Source of the DNA: Solwaraspora sp. WMMA2056
Lineage (GTDB): Bacteria > Actinomycetota > Actinomycetes > Mycobacteriales > Micromonosporaceae
Direction: 5' to 3'
Length of the DNA stretch: 64,000 bases
NCBI RefSeq assembly: GCF_030345095.1
Contig: NZ_CP128360.1
Span: forward strand, 6,076,001-6,140,000
A program made the translations under genes and the position numbers. Position 1 is the stretch's first letter. Each line of letters opens with the position of its first letter. Below are positions 37,713-45,814 of this stretch, in pieces. Below the pieces are notes generated by a model. It saw only the letters and a list, made by a program, of their open reading frames with translations. It ran no database searches and was not told the DNA's origin.

Positions 37713-38510
37713 TCAGGCGGCCCGGGCGGTGTAGCGCGCACCGACCCGGTCCAGGACCAACGGCAGACCGAACGTCTTGGACAGGTGCTCACCGGTGAGC
37801 GTCGCGGCAAGTTCCCCGGCGGCGACCACCGCGCCCTGGCGTAGCAGCAGCGCGTGGGTGAAGCCGGGCGGGATCTCCTCCACGTGGTGGGTGACCAGCA
37901 CCAGCGCCGGGGCGTGCGGGTCGCGGGCGAGGCCGCCGAGGCGGCCGACGAGGTCCTCGCGGGCACCGAGGTCGAGGCCGGCGGCCGGCTCGTCGAGCAG
38001 CAGCAGCTCCGGGTCGGTCATCAGGGCGCGGGCGATCTGCACCCGCTTGCGTTCCCCTTCGGACAGGGTGCCGTACTCGCGGGCGGCGAATCCGCCGACG
38101 CCGAACTGGTCGAGCAGGTCCCGGGCCCGGTCGGCGTCGAGGGCGTCGTAGCTCTCCCGCCACCGGCCGACCACCGACCAGGCGGCGGTGAGCACCACGT
38201 CGAGAACCCGCTCGGTCGCGGGGATCCGCTCGGCGAGCGCCGCCGTGGTCAGTCCGATGCGGGTACGCAGCTCGGCCAGGTCGGTGCGGCCCAGCTGCTC
38301 GTCGAGGACACGTACGGTCCCGGTGGTCGGATGCATCCGGCCGGCGGCCAGGCTGAGCAGGGTGGTCTTGCCGGCACCGTTCGGGCCGAGGACCACCCAC
38401 CGCTGCTCCGGGCGTACCTGCAGGGTGACGTCCTGCAGCAGGGCCGTGCCGGAGCGGGTCACGCCCACGGAGTCGAACTCGATCACCAGGTCGTCTGCAA
38501 CGGTAGGCAC
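37713..38510 (-). CDS. ABC transporter ATP-binding protein
   Basis: 265 residues: Walker A GPNGAGKTTLL, signature LSEGERKRVQIARAL, Walker B LLLLDEPAAGLDLG, H-loop THHVEEIPPGF. It resembles the YfmR/ModF-like stand-alone ABC ATPases (MolC type); no permease is adjacent. The start is chosen as GTG 38510 before the first beta-strand (LVIEFDSVGV); an upstream GTG at 38546 is possible. It may be co-transcribed with rbsK, but a functional link is unclear. Confidence 0.85.
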   Translation of the reverse strand: MPTVADDLVIEFDSVGVTRSGTALLQDVTLQVRPEQRWVVLGPNGAGKTTLLSLAAGRMHPTTGTVRVLDEQLGRTDLAELRTRIGLTTAALAERIPATERVLDVVLTAAWSVVGRWRESYDALDADRARDLLDQFGVGGFAAREYGTLSEGERKRVQIARALMTDPELLLLDEPAAGLDLGAREDLVGRLGGLARDPHAPALVLVTHHVEEIPPGFTHALLLRQGAVVAAGELAATLTGEHLSKTFGLPLVLDRVGARYTARAA

Positions 38511-38621
38511 CGGACCATCCAACCACGCCGACTGGCGGACCGGCACCGGGCCGCGTCGGCGGTGGCGCGGGCCACCACCCGGCCCGGTCGGTCCGGCGGG
38601 ACCCGCAGGACGGAGGTCGGT

Positions 38622-39797
38622 TCAGGCCACGGTGGAGGCGAAGACCTCGTCGCGGACGGCGTCCAACGCGATTCGCAGCGCGCCCTGCAGGACCGGCTCG
38701 TCGACCACCTCGGTGACCACCACTCGGGGGGCGACCAGGGTGATCGCGGCGACCTCGTGCTGCACCCGTTCGGCGAGCGCGCTGCCGCCGGCCCGGCCGA
38801 CCTCACCGGTGAGCACGACCAACGGTGGGTCGAGCACGACGCAGCTGCTGGCGACACCGAGGGCGAGCCGGCGGGCCAGCTCGTCGAGGAACGGGCCGCC
38901 CCGGGTGCCGGCGGCGATCGCGGCCTGGACGGCCTCGCCGGCGCTGGCCGCCCGGAAGCCGTGCTCGCGGGCCACCGCCCGGACCGCGTCCGCCCCGGCC
39001 ACCTGCTGGAACGCCGGCTTCGCGCGACGCGACACGTCGCGGGGAATGGGTGCGCCCGGCACCGGCAGGTAGCCGATCTCGCCGGCGGCACCGGTGCTGC
39101 CGTGGTGCAGCCGGCCGCCGAGCATGATCGCCAGGCCGACGCCGACACCTGCCCAGACCAGCACGAAGTCCGGTACGTCGCGGGCGGCTCCGGCGTGGGC
39201 CTCGGCGACGGCGGCGAGGTTGACGTCGTTTTGGAACACGACGGTGGTGTCCAGGTCCTCGCGCAGGGCGGCGAGCAGGCCGCGGTGCCAGCGGGGCAGG
39301 TTGTACGCGAAGGTGATGTCGCCGGTGCCCGGGTCGACCAGGCCGGGGGTGCCCAGCACCACCCGCCGGACGCTGGCGAGCGGGGTGTCGGCGCTGCTGG
39401 CCGCCTGGACCACCGCGCGGTGCACCACGCCGACCGGGTCGTCGGTGTCCTTGGTGGAGTGTTCGACGGTTCCGGTGACCGCGCCGGTGATGTCGGCGCA
39501 GGCGGCGACCACCCGGTCCGGGCCCACGTCGACGCCGATCACGTGTGCGCTGCCCGGTTGTACGGCGTACAGCTGGGCGTTGGGTCCTCGCCCGCCGGCC
39601 TGCTCGCCGACCCGGGTCACCAGCCCGCGCCCCTCGAGTCGTTCGACCAGTTGCGACGCGGTGACCTTGGACAGGCCGGTCAGCTCGCCGAGCTGCGCGC
39701 GGGTGAGCGGCCCCCGGGCGATGAGCAGTTCCAGCGCGGCCCGGTCGTTGAGTGCGCGTAGCAGGCGGGGTGTGCCGGGCAGGCGCGGAGAACCCAT
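38622..39797 (-). CDS. ROK-family transcriptional repressor
   Basis: 391 residues. N-terminal winged helix (RAQLGELTGLSKVTASQLVERL) and ROK sugar-kinase-like domain (VIGVDVGPDRVVAACADITG, LGTPGLVDPGTGDI, NDVNLAAVAEAHAG, GLAIMLGGRLHHGSTGAAGE). The usual ROK zinc motif (CxCGxxGC after the GE...H region) is absent: the segment reads GYLPVPGAPIPRDVSRR. It therefore probably senses a ligand without the structural zinc. ATG 39797 follows GAGG. It is divergent from a GH3 N-acetylglucosaminidase gene, with GTTAAC repeats between. Confidence 0.92.
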   Translation of the reverse strand: MGSPRLPGTPRLLRALNDRAALELLIARGPLTRAQLGELTGLSKVTASQLVERLEGRGLVTRVGEQAGGRGPNAQLYAVQPGSAHVIGVDVGPDRVVAACADITGAVTGTVEHSTKDTDDPVGVVHRAVVQAASSADTPLASVRRVVLGTPGLVDPGTGDITFAYNLPRWHRGLLAALREDLDTTVVFQNDVNLAAVAEAHAGAARDVPDFVLVWAGVGVGLAIMLGGRLHHGSTGAAGEIGYLPVPGAPIPRDVSRRAKPAFQQVAGADAVRAVAREHGFRAASAGEAVQAAIAAGTRGGPFLDELARRLALGVASSCVVLDPPLVVLTGEVGRAGGSALAERVQHEVAAITLVAPRVVVTEVVDEPVLQGALRIALDAVRDEVFASTVA

Positions 39798-39814
39798 GTG
39801 TCGTCCTCTAGTTT

Positions 39815-39845
39815 TTAGGAAAGTTAACTATTATCTTGGTTAACC
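39815..39845. promoter_or_regulatory. candidate ROK operator
   Basis: AT-rich island TTAGGAAAGTTAACT (39815-39829) and GGTTAACC (39838-39845): two GTTAAC cores 16 bp apart, with a GATAAT -10 for the repressor gene (minus, 39830-39835) between them. The GGAAA/TTAAC character resembles operators described for ROK repressors such as CsnR. Confidence 0.5.
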
Positions 39846-39974
39846 TAGCGGAAGTAGCCGTAGCGTAGTCGGCGTCGACACCCTCAGCGGTCGGTCGACC
39901 CGGCAGACGCGGGCAACGACAGTGCCTGCCCGGTGCGACACTCGGACCGCGCGGACCTCACGGAGGGGGACACG

Positions 39975-41456
39975 ATGTCGAACGACCCAGGGGCGCGCGG
40001 ACCGGTGGCGGCCGATCCCGGACTACGCCGCCTGGCGCTGCGCACCCTGCTCGCCGCCTTCGACGGCACCACTGTTCCACAGTGGGCGGTGGAGCTGGTC
40101 GGCGACGGACTCGCCGGGCACACGCTCTTCGGTGGCAATGTCACCGACCCCGACCAGGTCCGGATCGGCACCGCCGCACTGCGGGCCGCCCGCGCCGACG
40201 TCCTCGTCGCCATCGACGAGGAGGGCGGCGACGTCACCCGGCTGGCCCACGCGACCGGCAGCCCCTACCCCGGCAACGCCGCCCTGGGTGCGGTCGACGA
40301 CCCGGCGCTGACCCGGCAGGTGTACCGGGCGATCGGCGACGAACTCGCCGGCTGCGGAGTCAACCTCAACCTCGCGCCGACCGTCGACGTCAACACCGCC
40401 GACGACAACCCGATCATCGGCACCCGGTCCTTCGGCGCCGACCCGACGCTGGTCGCCACGCACGCGGCCGCCGCCGTCGCCGGGCTCGCCGACGCCGGCA
40501 TCGCCGGCTGCGCCAAGCACTTCCCCGGGCACGGGGCCACGGTCACCGACTCGCATCTCGAACTGCCCACTGTCGACGTACCGATGGCGGTGCTGCGGGC
40601 CCGGGACCTGCCGCCGTTCGCGGCGGTGATCGCCGCCGGCGTCGCCGCGATCATGACCGCGCACATCCGGGTCCCCGTGCTGACCGGCCAGGCACCGGCC
40701 ACCTTCAGCCGCGCCGCCCTGACCGGCCTGCTCCGCGAGGAGTACGGGTACCAGGGGGTGATCGTCACCGACGCCCTGGAGATGCGCGGCGCCACCTCGG
40801 CCACCGGCGGCATCGTGCCCGCGGCGGTCGCCGCCCTGACCGCCGGTGCCGACCTGCTCTGCGTCGGTGCCCGCGTCGACCGGCAGCTGGTCGAACGGAT
40901 CGCCGCCGGCATCGCCGCCGCCGTCACCGACGGTGTCCTGCCGGTGGCGCGGGTGGAGCAGGCCGCAGCCCGGGTCGCCGCGCTCGCCAGCGCCGTGCGG
41001 CCGGCGCCCTCCGACGCCGGTGCGGCCACCGATCTGGGGTACGCCGCCGCCCGGCGGGCCGTGAAGGTCGAAGGGGTGCTCGATGGGCTGGCGTCGGCGC
41101 TGGTGGTGCAGCTCACCGCCGGCTCGACGATCGCCGAGGGTCGGGTGCCCTGGGGGCTCGGCCCGCACCTCGACGGCACGACGCAACTGCGGGTGGTCGC
41201 GACCGGAACGACCGCCGACGAGGTCGCGGTGATTGCCGGATGCCGGCCGGTGGTGCTGGTCGGCCGGCATCTGCACCGGGTCCCCGGCGCGCCGGAGCTG
41301 ATCGAGGCGCTCGCCGCCCGCTGCCCGGTCTCGGTGGTGGAGATGGGCTGGCCGTCGGCCTGGCGGCCGGCCGGTGTGCGGGCCTTCGTCACCACGTACG
41401 GCGCGAGCCACGCCAACGGCCGGGCCGCCGCCGAAGCCCTCGGACTGGCCGCCTGA
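39975..41456 (+). CDS. glycoside hydrolase family 3 beta-N-acetylglucosaminidase (NagZ-like)
   Basis: 493 residues. The acid/base loop KHFPGHGATVTDSH (K181, H182, D192, H194) is the hallmark of GH3 N-acetylglucosaminidases, which use His/Asp instead of a Glu. The nucleophile is D266 in GVIVTDALEMRG. A C-terminal domain extends to 493. There is no signal peptide, so it likely acts on imported GlcNAc oligomers or muropeptides. ATG 39975 follows GGAGGGGGA. Control by the divergent ROK regulator is likely. Confidence 0.92.
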   Translation: MSNDPGARGPVAADPGLRRLALRTLLAAFDGTTVPQWAVELVGDGLAGHTLFGGNVTDPDQVRIGTAALRAARADVLVAIDEEGGDVTRLAHATGSPYPGNAALGAVDDPALTRQVYRAIGDELAGCGVNLNLAPTVDVNTADDNPIIGTRSFGADPTLVATHAAAAVAGLADAGIAGCAKHFPGHGATVTDSHLELPTVDVPMAVLRARDLPPFAAVIAAGVAAIMTAHIRVPVLTGQAPATFSRAALTGLLREEYGYQGVIVTDALEMRGATSATGGIVPAAVAALTAGADLLCVGARVDRQLVERIAAGIAAAVTDGVLPVARVEQAAARVAALASAVRPAPSDAGAATDLGYAAARRAVKVEGVLDGLASALVVQLTAGSTIAEGRVPWGLGPHLDGTTQLRVVATGTTADEVAVIAGCRPVVLVGRHLHRVPGAPELIEALAARCPVSVVEMGWPSAWRPAGVRAFVTTYGASHANGRAAAEALGLAA

Positions 41457-41483
41457 GCCGCTGCTCCCGCTCTCCCCCGTGTT

Positions 41484-41547
41484 CGACGATCTTGCGCTTA
41501 TCGACGGACAAAGCGGAAAAATATTCTCGATAAGCGCAAGATCGTCG
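41484..41547. repeat. 64-bp hairpin element, copy B
   Basis: A perfect 21-bp inverted repeat (41484-41504, 41527-41547) with a 22-nt loop (GGACAAAGCGGAAAAATATT and flanks). It shares arm sequence, arm and loop length and a conserved loop core with copy A at 18845. It lies between the convergent GH3 and ahcY stops, so it probably terminates both transcripts. Confidence 0.85.
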
Positions 41548-41569
41548 GAGGAAGAGGCGGGATGGTGGG

Positions 41570-43039
41570 TCAGTAGCGGTAGTGCTCCGGCTTGTAGGGG
41601 CCGGCCACGTCGACGCCGATGTAGTCGGCCTGGGCCTTGCTGAGCACGGTGAGCTTGGCACCGAACGCGTCCAGGTGCAGTCGGGCCACCTTCTCGTCCA
41701 GGTGCTTCGGCAGTACGTAGACCTTCTTCTCGTACTCGCCAACCTTGGTGAACAGTTCGATCTGGGCGATCACCTGGTTGGAGAAGGAGGTCGACATCAC
41801 GAAGCTCGGGTGACCGGTGGCGTTGCCCAGGTTGAGCAGCCTCCCCTCGGAGAGCACGATCACCGCGTGGCCGTCCGGGAACCGCCAGACGTCGACCTGC
41901 GGCTTGATGTTGACCTTCTCGATCCCCGGTACCTTGGCCAGCCCGGCCATGTCGATCTCGTTGTCGAAGTGGCCGACGTTGCCGACGATCGCGTTGTGCT
42001 TCATCTTCGCCATGTGCTCGGCCAGGATGATGTCCTTGTTGCCGGTCGTGGTGATGAAGATGTCGCCGCGCTCGACGACGTCGTCCAGGGTGACCACGTC
42101 GAGACCGTCCATCGCCGCCTGCAGCGCGCAGATCGGGTCGATCTCGGTCACCACGACCCTGGCCCCCTGGCCGCGCAGCGACTCCACCGCGCCCTTGCCG
42201 ACGTCGCCGTAGCCGCAGATCACCGCGAGCTTGCCGGCGATCATCACGTCGGTGGCCCGGTTGATCCCGTCGACCAGCGAGTGCCGGATGCCGTACTTGT
42301 TGTCGAACTTGCTCTTGGTCACCGAGTCGTTGACGTTGATCGCCGGGAAGAGCAGGTTGCCCTCACGGGCCAGCTCGTAGAGGCGGTTGACACCGGTGGT
42401 CGTCTCCTCGGAGACCCCGATGATCGGCTCGGCCATCTCGGTGTACTTGGTCGGGTTCGTCGCCAGCGAACGCCGCAGCGTGTCCAGGATGATGCCGTAC
42501 TCGTGCGAGTCGGTCGGTGCCGTCGACGGCACCGCCCCGGCGGCCTCGAACTGCTTGCCCAGGTGGATGAGCAGGGTCACGTCACCGCCGTCGTCGACGA
42601 TCGAGTCCGGCCCGCTGCCGTCCGGCCAGGTGAGCATCTGCTCGGTGCACCACCAGTACTCCTCGAGCGTCTCGCCCTTCCACGCGTACACCGCGACACC
42701 CTGCGGGTCGTCGATGGTGCCGTTCGGGCCGACGACGACCGCCGCGGCGGCGTGGTCCTGGGTGGAGAAGATGTTGCAGGAGACCCAGCGCACGTCGGCG
42801 CCGAGGGCGGTCAGGGTCTCGATCAGTACGGCGGTCTGCACGGTCATGTGCAGCGAACCGGCGATCTTCTTGCCCTTGAACGGCTGCTGGGCGGCGTACT
42901 CGCGGCGCAGCGCCATCAGGCCGGGCATTTCGTGCTCGGCGAGCTCGATCTCCTTGCGACCGAACGTCGCCAGGGACAGGTCGGCGACCTTGAAGTCGCT
43001 GACCTGTCCGGCGCTGTCGGCGGTCAGAGTGACGGTCAC
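41570..43039 (-). CDS. ahcY: adenosylhomocysteinase
   Basis: 489 residues, the actinobacterial length with the long insert. Substrate-site segments [36 protein letters not shown] and NINDSV-like [20 protein letters not shown]-binding [21 protein letters not shown]-terminal KPEHYRY. It reversibly splits S-adenosylhomocysteine into adenosine and homocysteine, relieving inhibition of methyltransferases. The start is GTG 43039, 5 nt after GAGGAG. A short upstream ORF ends at that codon. Confidence 0.97.
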   Translation of the reverse strand: MTVTLTADSAGQVSDFKVADLSLATFGRKEIELAEHEMPGLMALRREYAAQQPFKGKKIAGSLHMTVQTAVLIETLTALGADVRWVSCNIFSTQDHAAAAVVVGPNGTIDDPQGVAVYAWKGETLEEYWWCTEQMLTWPDGSGPDSIVDDGGDVTLLIHLGKQFEAAGAVPSTAPTDSHEYGIILDTLRRSLATNPTKYTEMAEPIIGVSEETTTGVNRLYELAREGNLLFPAINVNDSVTKSKFDNKYGIRHSLVDGINRATDVMIAGKLAVICGYGDVGKGAVESLRGQGARVVVTEIDPICALQAAMDGLDVVTLDDVVERGDIFITTTGNKDIILAEHMAKMKHNAIVGNVGHFDNEIDMAGLAKVPGIEKVNIKPQVDVWRFPDGHAVIVLSEGRLLNLGNATGHPSFVMSTSFSNQVIAQIELFTKVGEYEKKVYVLPKHLDEKVARLHLDAFGAKLTVLSKAQADYIGVDVAGPYKPEHYRY

Positions 43040-43098
43040 TACAGCTCCTCGGGTTTCAACGGATGCGTCCGTCCTGCCGGGTACGGCGCGCACGACAC
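43039..43098 (-). other. putative leaderless 19-codon upstream ORF of ahcY
   Basis: GTG 43098 is 6 nt after TATGGT (43105-43110). It reads [19 protein letters not shown] then TAG, and the TAG shares its G with the ahcY GTG (TAGTG). The ahcY ribosome-binding site GAGGAG is its Glu-Glu codons. An 8-bp inverted repeat (43047-43054 with 43133-43140) also covers that site but would need transcription from further upstream. Confidence 0.35.
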
Positions 43099-43154
43099 CT
43101 CTCCACCATACGGCCAGCCGATGGTGTTTCCGACCCGAGGCGGTCGAGGAGGGC

Positions 43155-43784
43155 TCAGTCGCGGGCGATCGCGAAGCCGACCGTCGGGCCGGCCCCGCCG
43201 CCGTACGCGAGCTGGATGAGCAGCGCGGCGACCGGCTCCAGATAACGGGCACTGGTCAGCGGGCCGGCGTCGACGGCGTCGAACCCCAGCTGGGTGCCGA
43301 GCTCCTGGACCGTCTTCTTCGCCACCAGGTCGTCGCCGGCCACCGGGACGGACTGCCGTACGCCACCGAGCACCGGCCGGGCGTGGTTGGGGGCGAGCAC
43401 CGTGTTGAAGGCTTTCACCACGTTGGCCTCCGGGATCATCGCCGCGACCTGCTCGGCGGCGGAGGTGTCGTGCCCGATCCGCAGTGACATGTGGTCCGGT
43501 CCGAGCGGATTCGTCACGTCGATCACCGTGGTCCCGGTCAGCGCGTCGGCGACCGGGCCGGTCAGGGTGTCGGCGATCCCGGTGTACGGCACCGCCAGCA
43601 CGACCAGTTCGGCGGCGGCGGCCTGGGCCGGCTCGCCGGCGGTCACCCCGGTGCCCGTCGTGGCGTCGGCCAGCCGGGGTGAATCCGGGCTGGACGCGGA
43701 GATCGTCACCTGGTGGCCCACCTCGGTCAGTCGGCGGGCCAGCGCGGATCCGACGTTGCCAGCCCCGATGATGCCGATGTCCAT
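43155..43784 (-). CDS. NADPH-dependent F420 reductase/NAD(P)-binding oxidoreductase
   Basis: 209 residues. N-terminal Rossmann motif [20 protein letters not shown], then [25 protein letters not shown] and [20 protein letters not shown], all typical of the F420:NADP oxidoreductase family. The family includes true F420 reductases and members of unknown function; Micromonosporaceae make F420. ATG 43784 follows GGAGGGAG. Confidence 0.86.
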   Translation of the reverse strand: MDIGIIGAGNVGSALARRLTEVGHQVTISASSPDSPRLADATTGTGVTAGEPAQAAAAELVVLAVPYTGIADTLTGPVADALTGTTVIDVTNPLGPDHMSLRIGHDTSAAEQVAAMIPEANVVKAFNTVLAPNHARPVLGGVRQSVPVAGDDLVAKKTVQELGTQLGFDAVDAGPLTSARYLEPVAALLIQLAYGGGAGPTVGFAIARD

Positions 43785-43884
43785 CAGTCTCTCCCTCCGG
43801 CGGTTGCCTTGTCGGTGAGGTACCCCGTGGGCTTGGCCGAAAACGGCTGGCCGGGACGATCCCAAATAGGTTGTGGCACTACCT

Positions 43885-43901
43885 AGATAGCGCTGCTATC
43901 T
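43885..43901. promoter_or_regulatory. PadR operator overlapping its own -10
   Basis: Perfect 7-3-7 inverted repeat AGATAGC-GCT-GCTATCT. The right arm contains TATCTT (43897-43902), the -10 of a leaderless promoter 6 nt before GTG 43909. Binding there would block the operon's own promoter. Confidence 0.6.
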
Positions 43902-43908
43902 TCACCCG

Positions 43909-44247
43909 GTGGACCAGGACCGGCGCGGCCAGTGGCTACGGGGCGTGCTGGAGCTGTGCGTCCTGGCCGCGCTGCGCCAGCGGGAGTCGTACGGCTACGA
44001 GCTGGCCCAGTCGCTGCAGGCCGCCGGGATCGGCCCGATCAAGGGCGGCACTCTCTACCCCGTCCTGCTGCGGCTGCAGCGCACCGGGCTGGTGAGCGCC
44101 CAGTGGCGCGAGGGCACCAGCGGCCCGGCCCGCAAGTACTACCGGCTCACCCCGGCCGGCGCGCAGACCCTGCGCCACGCCGCTGCCGACTGGCGGGCCT
44201 TCGCCACCGGCGTCGACACGATCCTGCAGGAGGTGACCGACTCGTGA
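43909..44247 (+). CDS. PadR-family transcriptional regulator
   Basis: 112 residues: LRGVLELCVLAALRQRESYGYELAQSL, GIGPIKGGTLYPVLLRLQRT and the wing GPARKYYRLTPAGAQTL define a short (PadR-s2) repressor. GTG 43909 is leaderless. It overlaps the next gene as GTGA. It most likely represses the operon 43909-45748 through the palindrome over its promoter. Confidence 0.95.
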   Translation: MDQDRRGQWLRGVLELCVLAALRQRESYGYELAQSLQAAGIGPIKGGTLYPVLLRLQRTGLVSAQWREGTSGPARKYYRLTPAGAQTLRHAAADWRAFATGVDTILQEVTDS

Positions 44248-45068
44248 ACCACCAGTCCTGGCTCGCCGCCCTCACCGGTGAACTGCACCGGCACGGCGTC
44301 GACCGCGAGGTGGCCGGGCACGTCGTCGCTGAGGCGGCGGCGCACCTGTACGACAGCGGCGAAGCCCCGCTGGCGGTCTTCGGCACTCCGGCCGACTACG
44401 CCGGCGCCGTGGTCCGCAGCGTCGGTGGCCCGGCACACCTGCCGCGCCGCACCGGCCCCGGCCCGGTCCGGCTCGACGTCCGCGACGTCCGCAAGCGGTA
44501 CCGCCGGCAGCAGGTCCTCGACCGGGTCCGGCTGACCGTGCGCGCCGGCGAGGTCGCCGCCGTGGTCGGGGCCAACGGCAGTGGCAAGAGCACCCTGCTG
44601 CGCATCTGCGCCGGCCTGGTCAGCCCGGACAGCGGGTCGGTGCACGTCCACGGCACGGTCGGCTACTGCCCGCAGGACGGTGGCACCGCCGACTTCCTGT
44701 ACCCCGACGAGCACTTCGCGCTGGTCGGTGCCGGTCGCGGCCTCGACCGCGCCCGGTCCCGCGCCGAGGGCCGGACGCAGGCGGCGGTCCTCGACTGGGA
44801 CGCCTCCGCCGCTGTCGCGGCCCGACAGTTGTCCGGCGGCACCCGGCAGAAGCTCAACCTGGTGCTGGCCGGGCTCGGCGATCCCGACCTGCTCCTGCTG
44901 GACGAGCCGTACCAGGGCTTCGACCGGGGCACCTACCTGGACTTCTGGCACCAGGTGTGGCGCTGGCGCGACGACGGCAGGGCAGTGGTGGTCGTCACCC
45001 ACCTGCTGAACCAGCTCGACCGGGTCGACCTGGTGCTCGACCTCAGCCACCGGGAGGCGACGCGATGA
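44244..45068 (+). CDS. HAAS-ABC ATPase fusion
   Basis: 274 residues. The first 60 (VNHQSWLAALTGELHRHGVD, AAAHLYDSGEAPLAVFGTPA) form a small helical domain of the type found next to PadR regulators (HAAS/DUF1700-like). Residues 75-274 are an ABC ATPase: Walker A GANGSGKST (109-117), signature LSGGTRQKLNLVLAG, Walker B LLLLDEPYQGFD. The fusion puts the PadR-linked domain directly on the transporter ATPase. GTG 44244 overlaps the PadR stop. Confidence 0.88.
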   Translation: MNHQSWLAALTGELHRHGVDREVAGHVVAEAAAHLYDSGEAPLAVFGTPADYAGAVVRSVGGPAHLPRRTGPGPVRLDVRDVRKRYRRQQVLDRVRLTVRAGEVAAVVGANGSGKSTLLRICAGLVSPDSGSVHVHGTVGYCPQDGGTADFLYPDEHFALVGAGRGLDRARSRAEGRTQAAVLDWDASAAVAARQLSGGTRQKLNLVLAGLGDPDLLLLDEPYQGFDRGTYLDFWHQVWRWRDDGRAVVVVTHLLNQLDRVDLVLDLSHREATR

Positions 45069-45748
45069 CAAGAATGCTGACCGTGGCCGAGATGACGCTG
45101 CGGGAGACGGCGCGGCGGCGCGGCGTACTGGTGATCCTGCTGCTCTTCCCGCTCTGTTTCTACCTGGCCCGGCGCGGCGACCACGCCGGACAGTCGATCC
45201 GGTTCGTCTGTCTCGGGCTGGGCTGGGCGCTGAGCACGGCCGCGCTGTTCGCCGGCAACGCGAACCGTGGTCTGGAGACCCGGCTGCGGTTGACCGGCTA
45301 CCGGCCGGTGCACCTGTGGTCGGGCCGGATGGCCGCGCTGTGGGTGGTCGGCGTGCTGCTGTCGGTGCCGTACTTCCTGCTGGTGCTGATCGACCAGCCG
45401 CAGGTCCGACACGGTGCGATCGCCCTGATCATGCTGATCATGGTGCTGGTCGCGGTGCCGTTCGGGCTGGCCGTCAGCGCGGTGCTGCCCCGCGAACTGG
45501 AGGGCACGCTGGTCCTGCTGACCATCGTGGGCCTGCAGATGGTGATGGACCCGTCCAGCCCCGCCGCCCGGGCCCTGCCGTTCTGGTTCAGCCGGGAGAT
45601 CGCGACCTACGCGATCGACCACACCGACAGCGGATACCTCGACCGGGGTCTGCTGCACGGCGTGGTCGTCGCCATGGTCCTGGTCGCGCTGGTCGCGCTC
45701 GCCACCGGCGTACGGCTGCGCCGCCGCCCCCACCTGCGCTTCGGCTGA
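45065..45748 (+). CDS. ABC transporter permease
   Basis: 227 residues with six hydrophobic segments (GVLVILLLFPLCFYLA, LWVVGVLLSVPYFLLVLI, ALIMLIMVLVAVPFGLAVSA, LLHGVVVAMVLVALVALATG). ABC-2-like permease of the HAAS-ABC system; ATGA overlap with the ATPase. The exported substrate is unknown. Confidence 0.85.
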   Translation: MTRMLTVAEMTLRETARRRGVLVILLLFPLCFYLARRGDHAGQSIRFVCLGLGWALSTAALFAGNANRGLETRLRLTGYRPVHLWSGRMAALWVVGVLLSVPYFLLVLIDQPQVRHGAIALIMLIMVLVAVPFGLAVSAVLPRELEGTLVLLTIVGLQMVMDPSSPAARALPFWFSREIATYAIDHTDSGYLDRGLLHGVVVAMVLVALVALATGVRLRRRPHLRFG

Positions 45749-45814
45749 ACCGACCGTCCTTACCGGGGCGACGCCGCGCGGGGCGAGCGGCCGACGTCGC
45801 GCGCGGGGGGGCGG

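Noticed and set aside
43037-43140. SAH riboswitch before ahcY (CCGAGGAGC is present)
   Set aside because: In the known riboswitch this motif is at the 5' end and pairs with a downstream CUCGG. Here it is the ribosome-binding site and its partner lies upstream, so the order is wrong.
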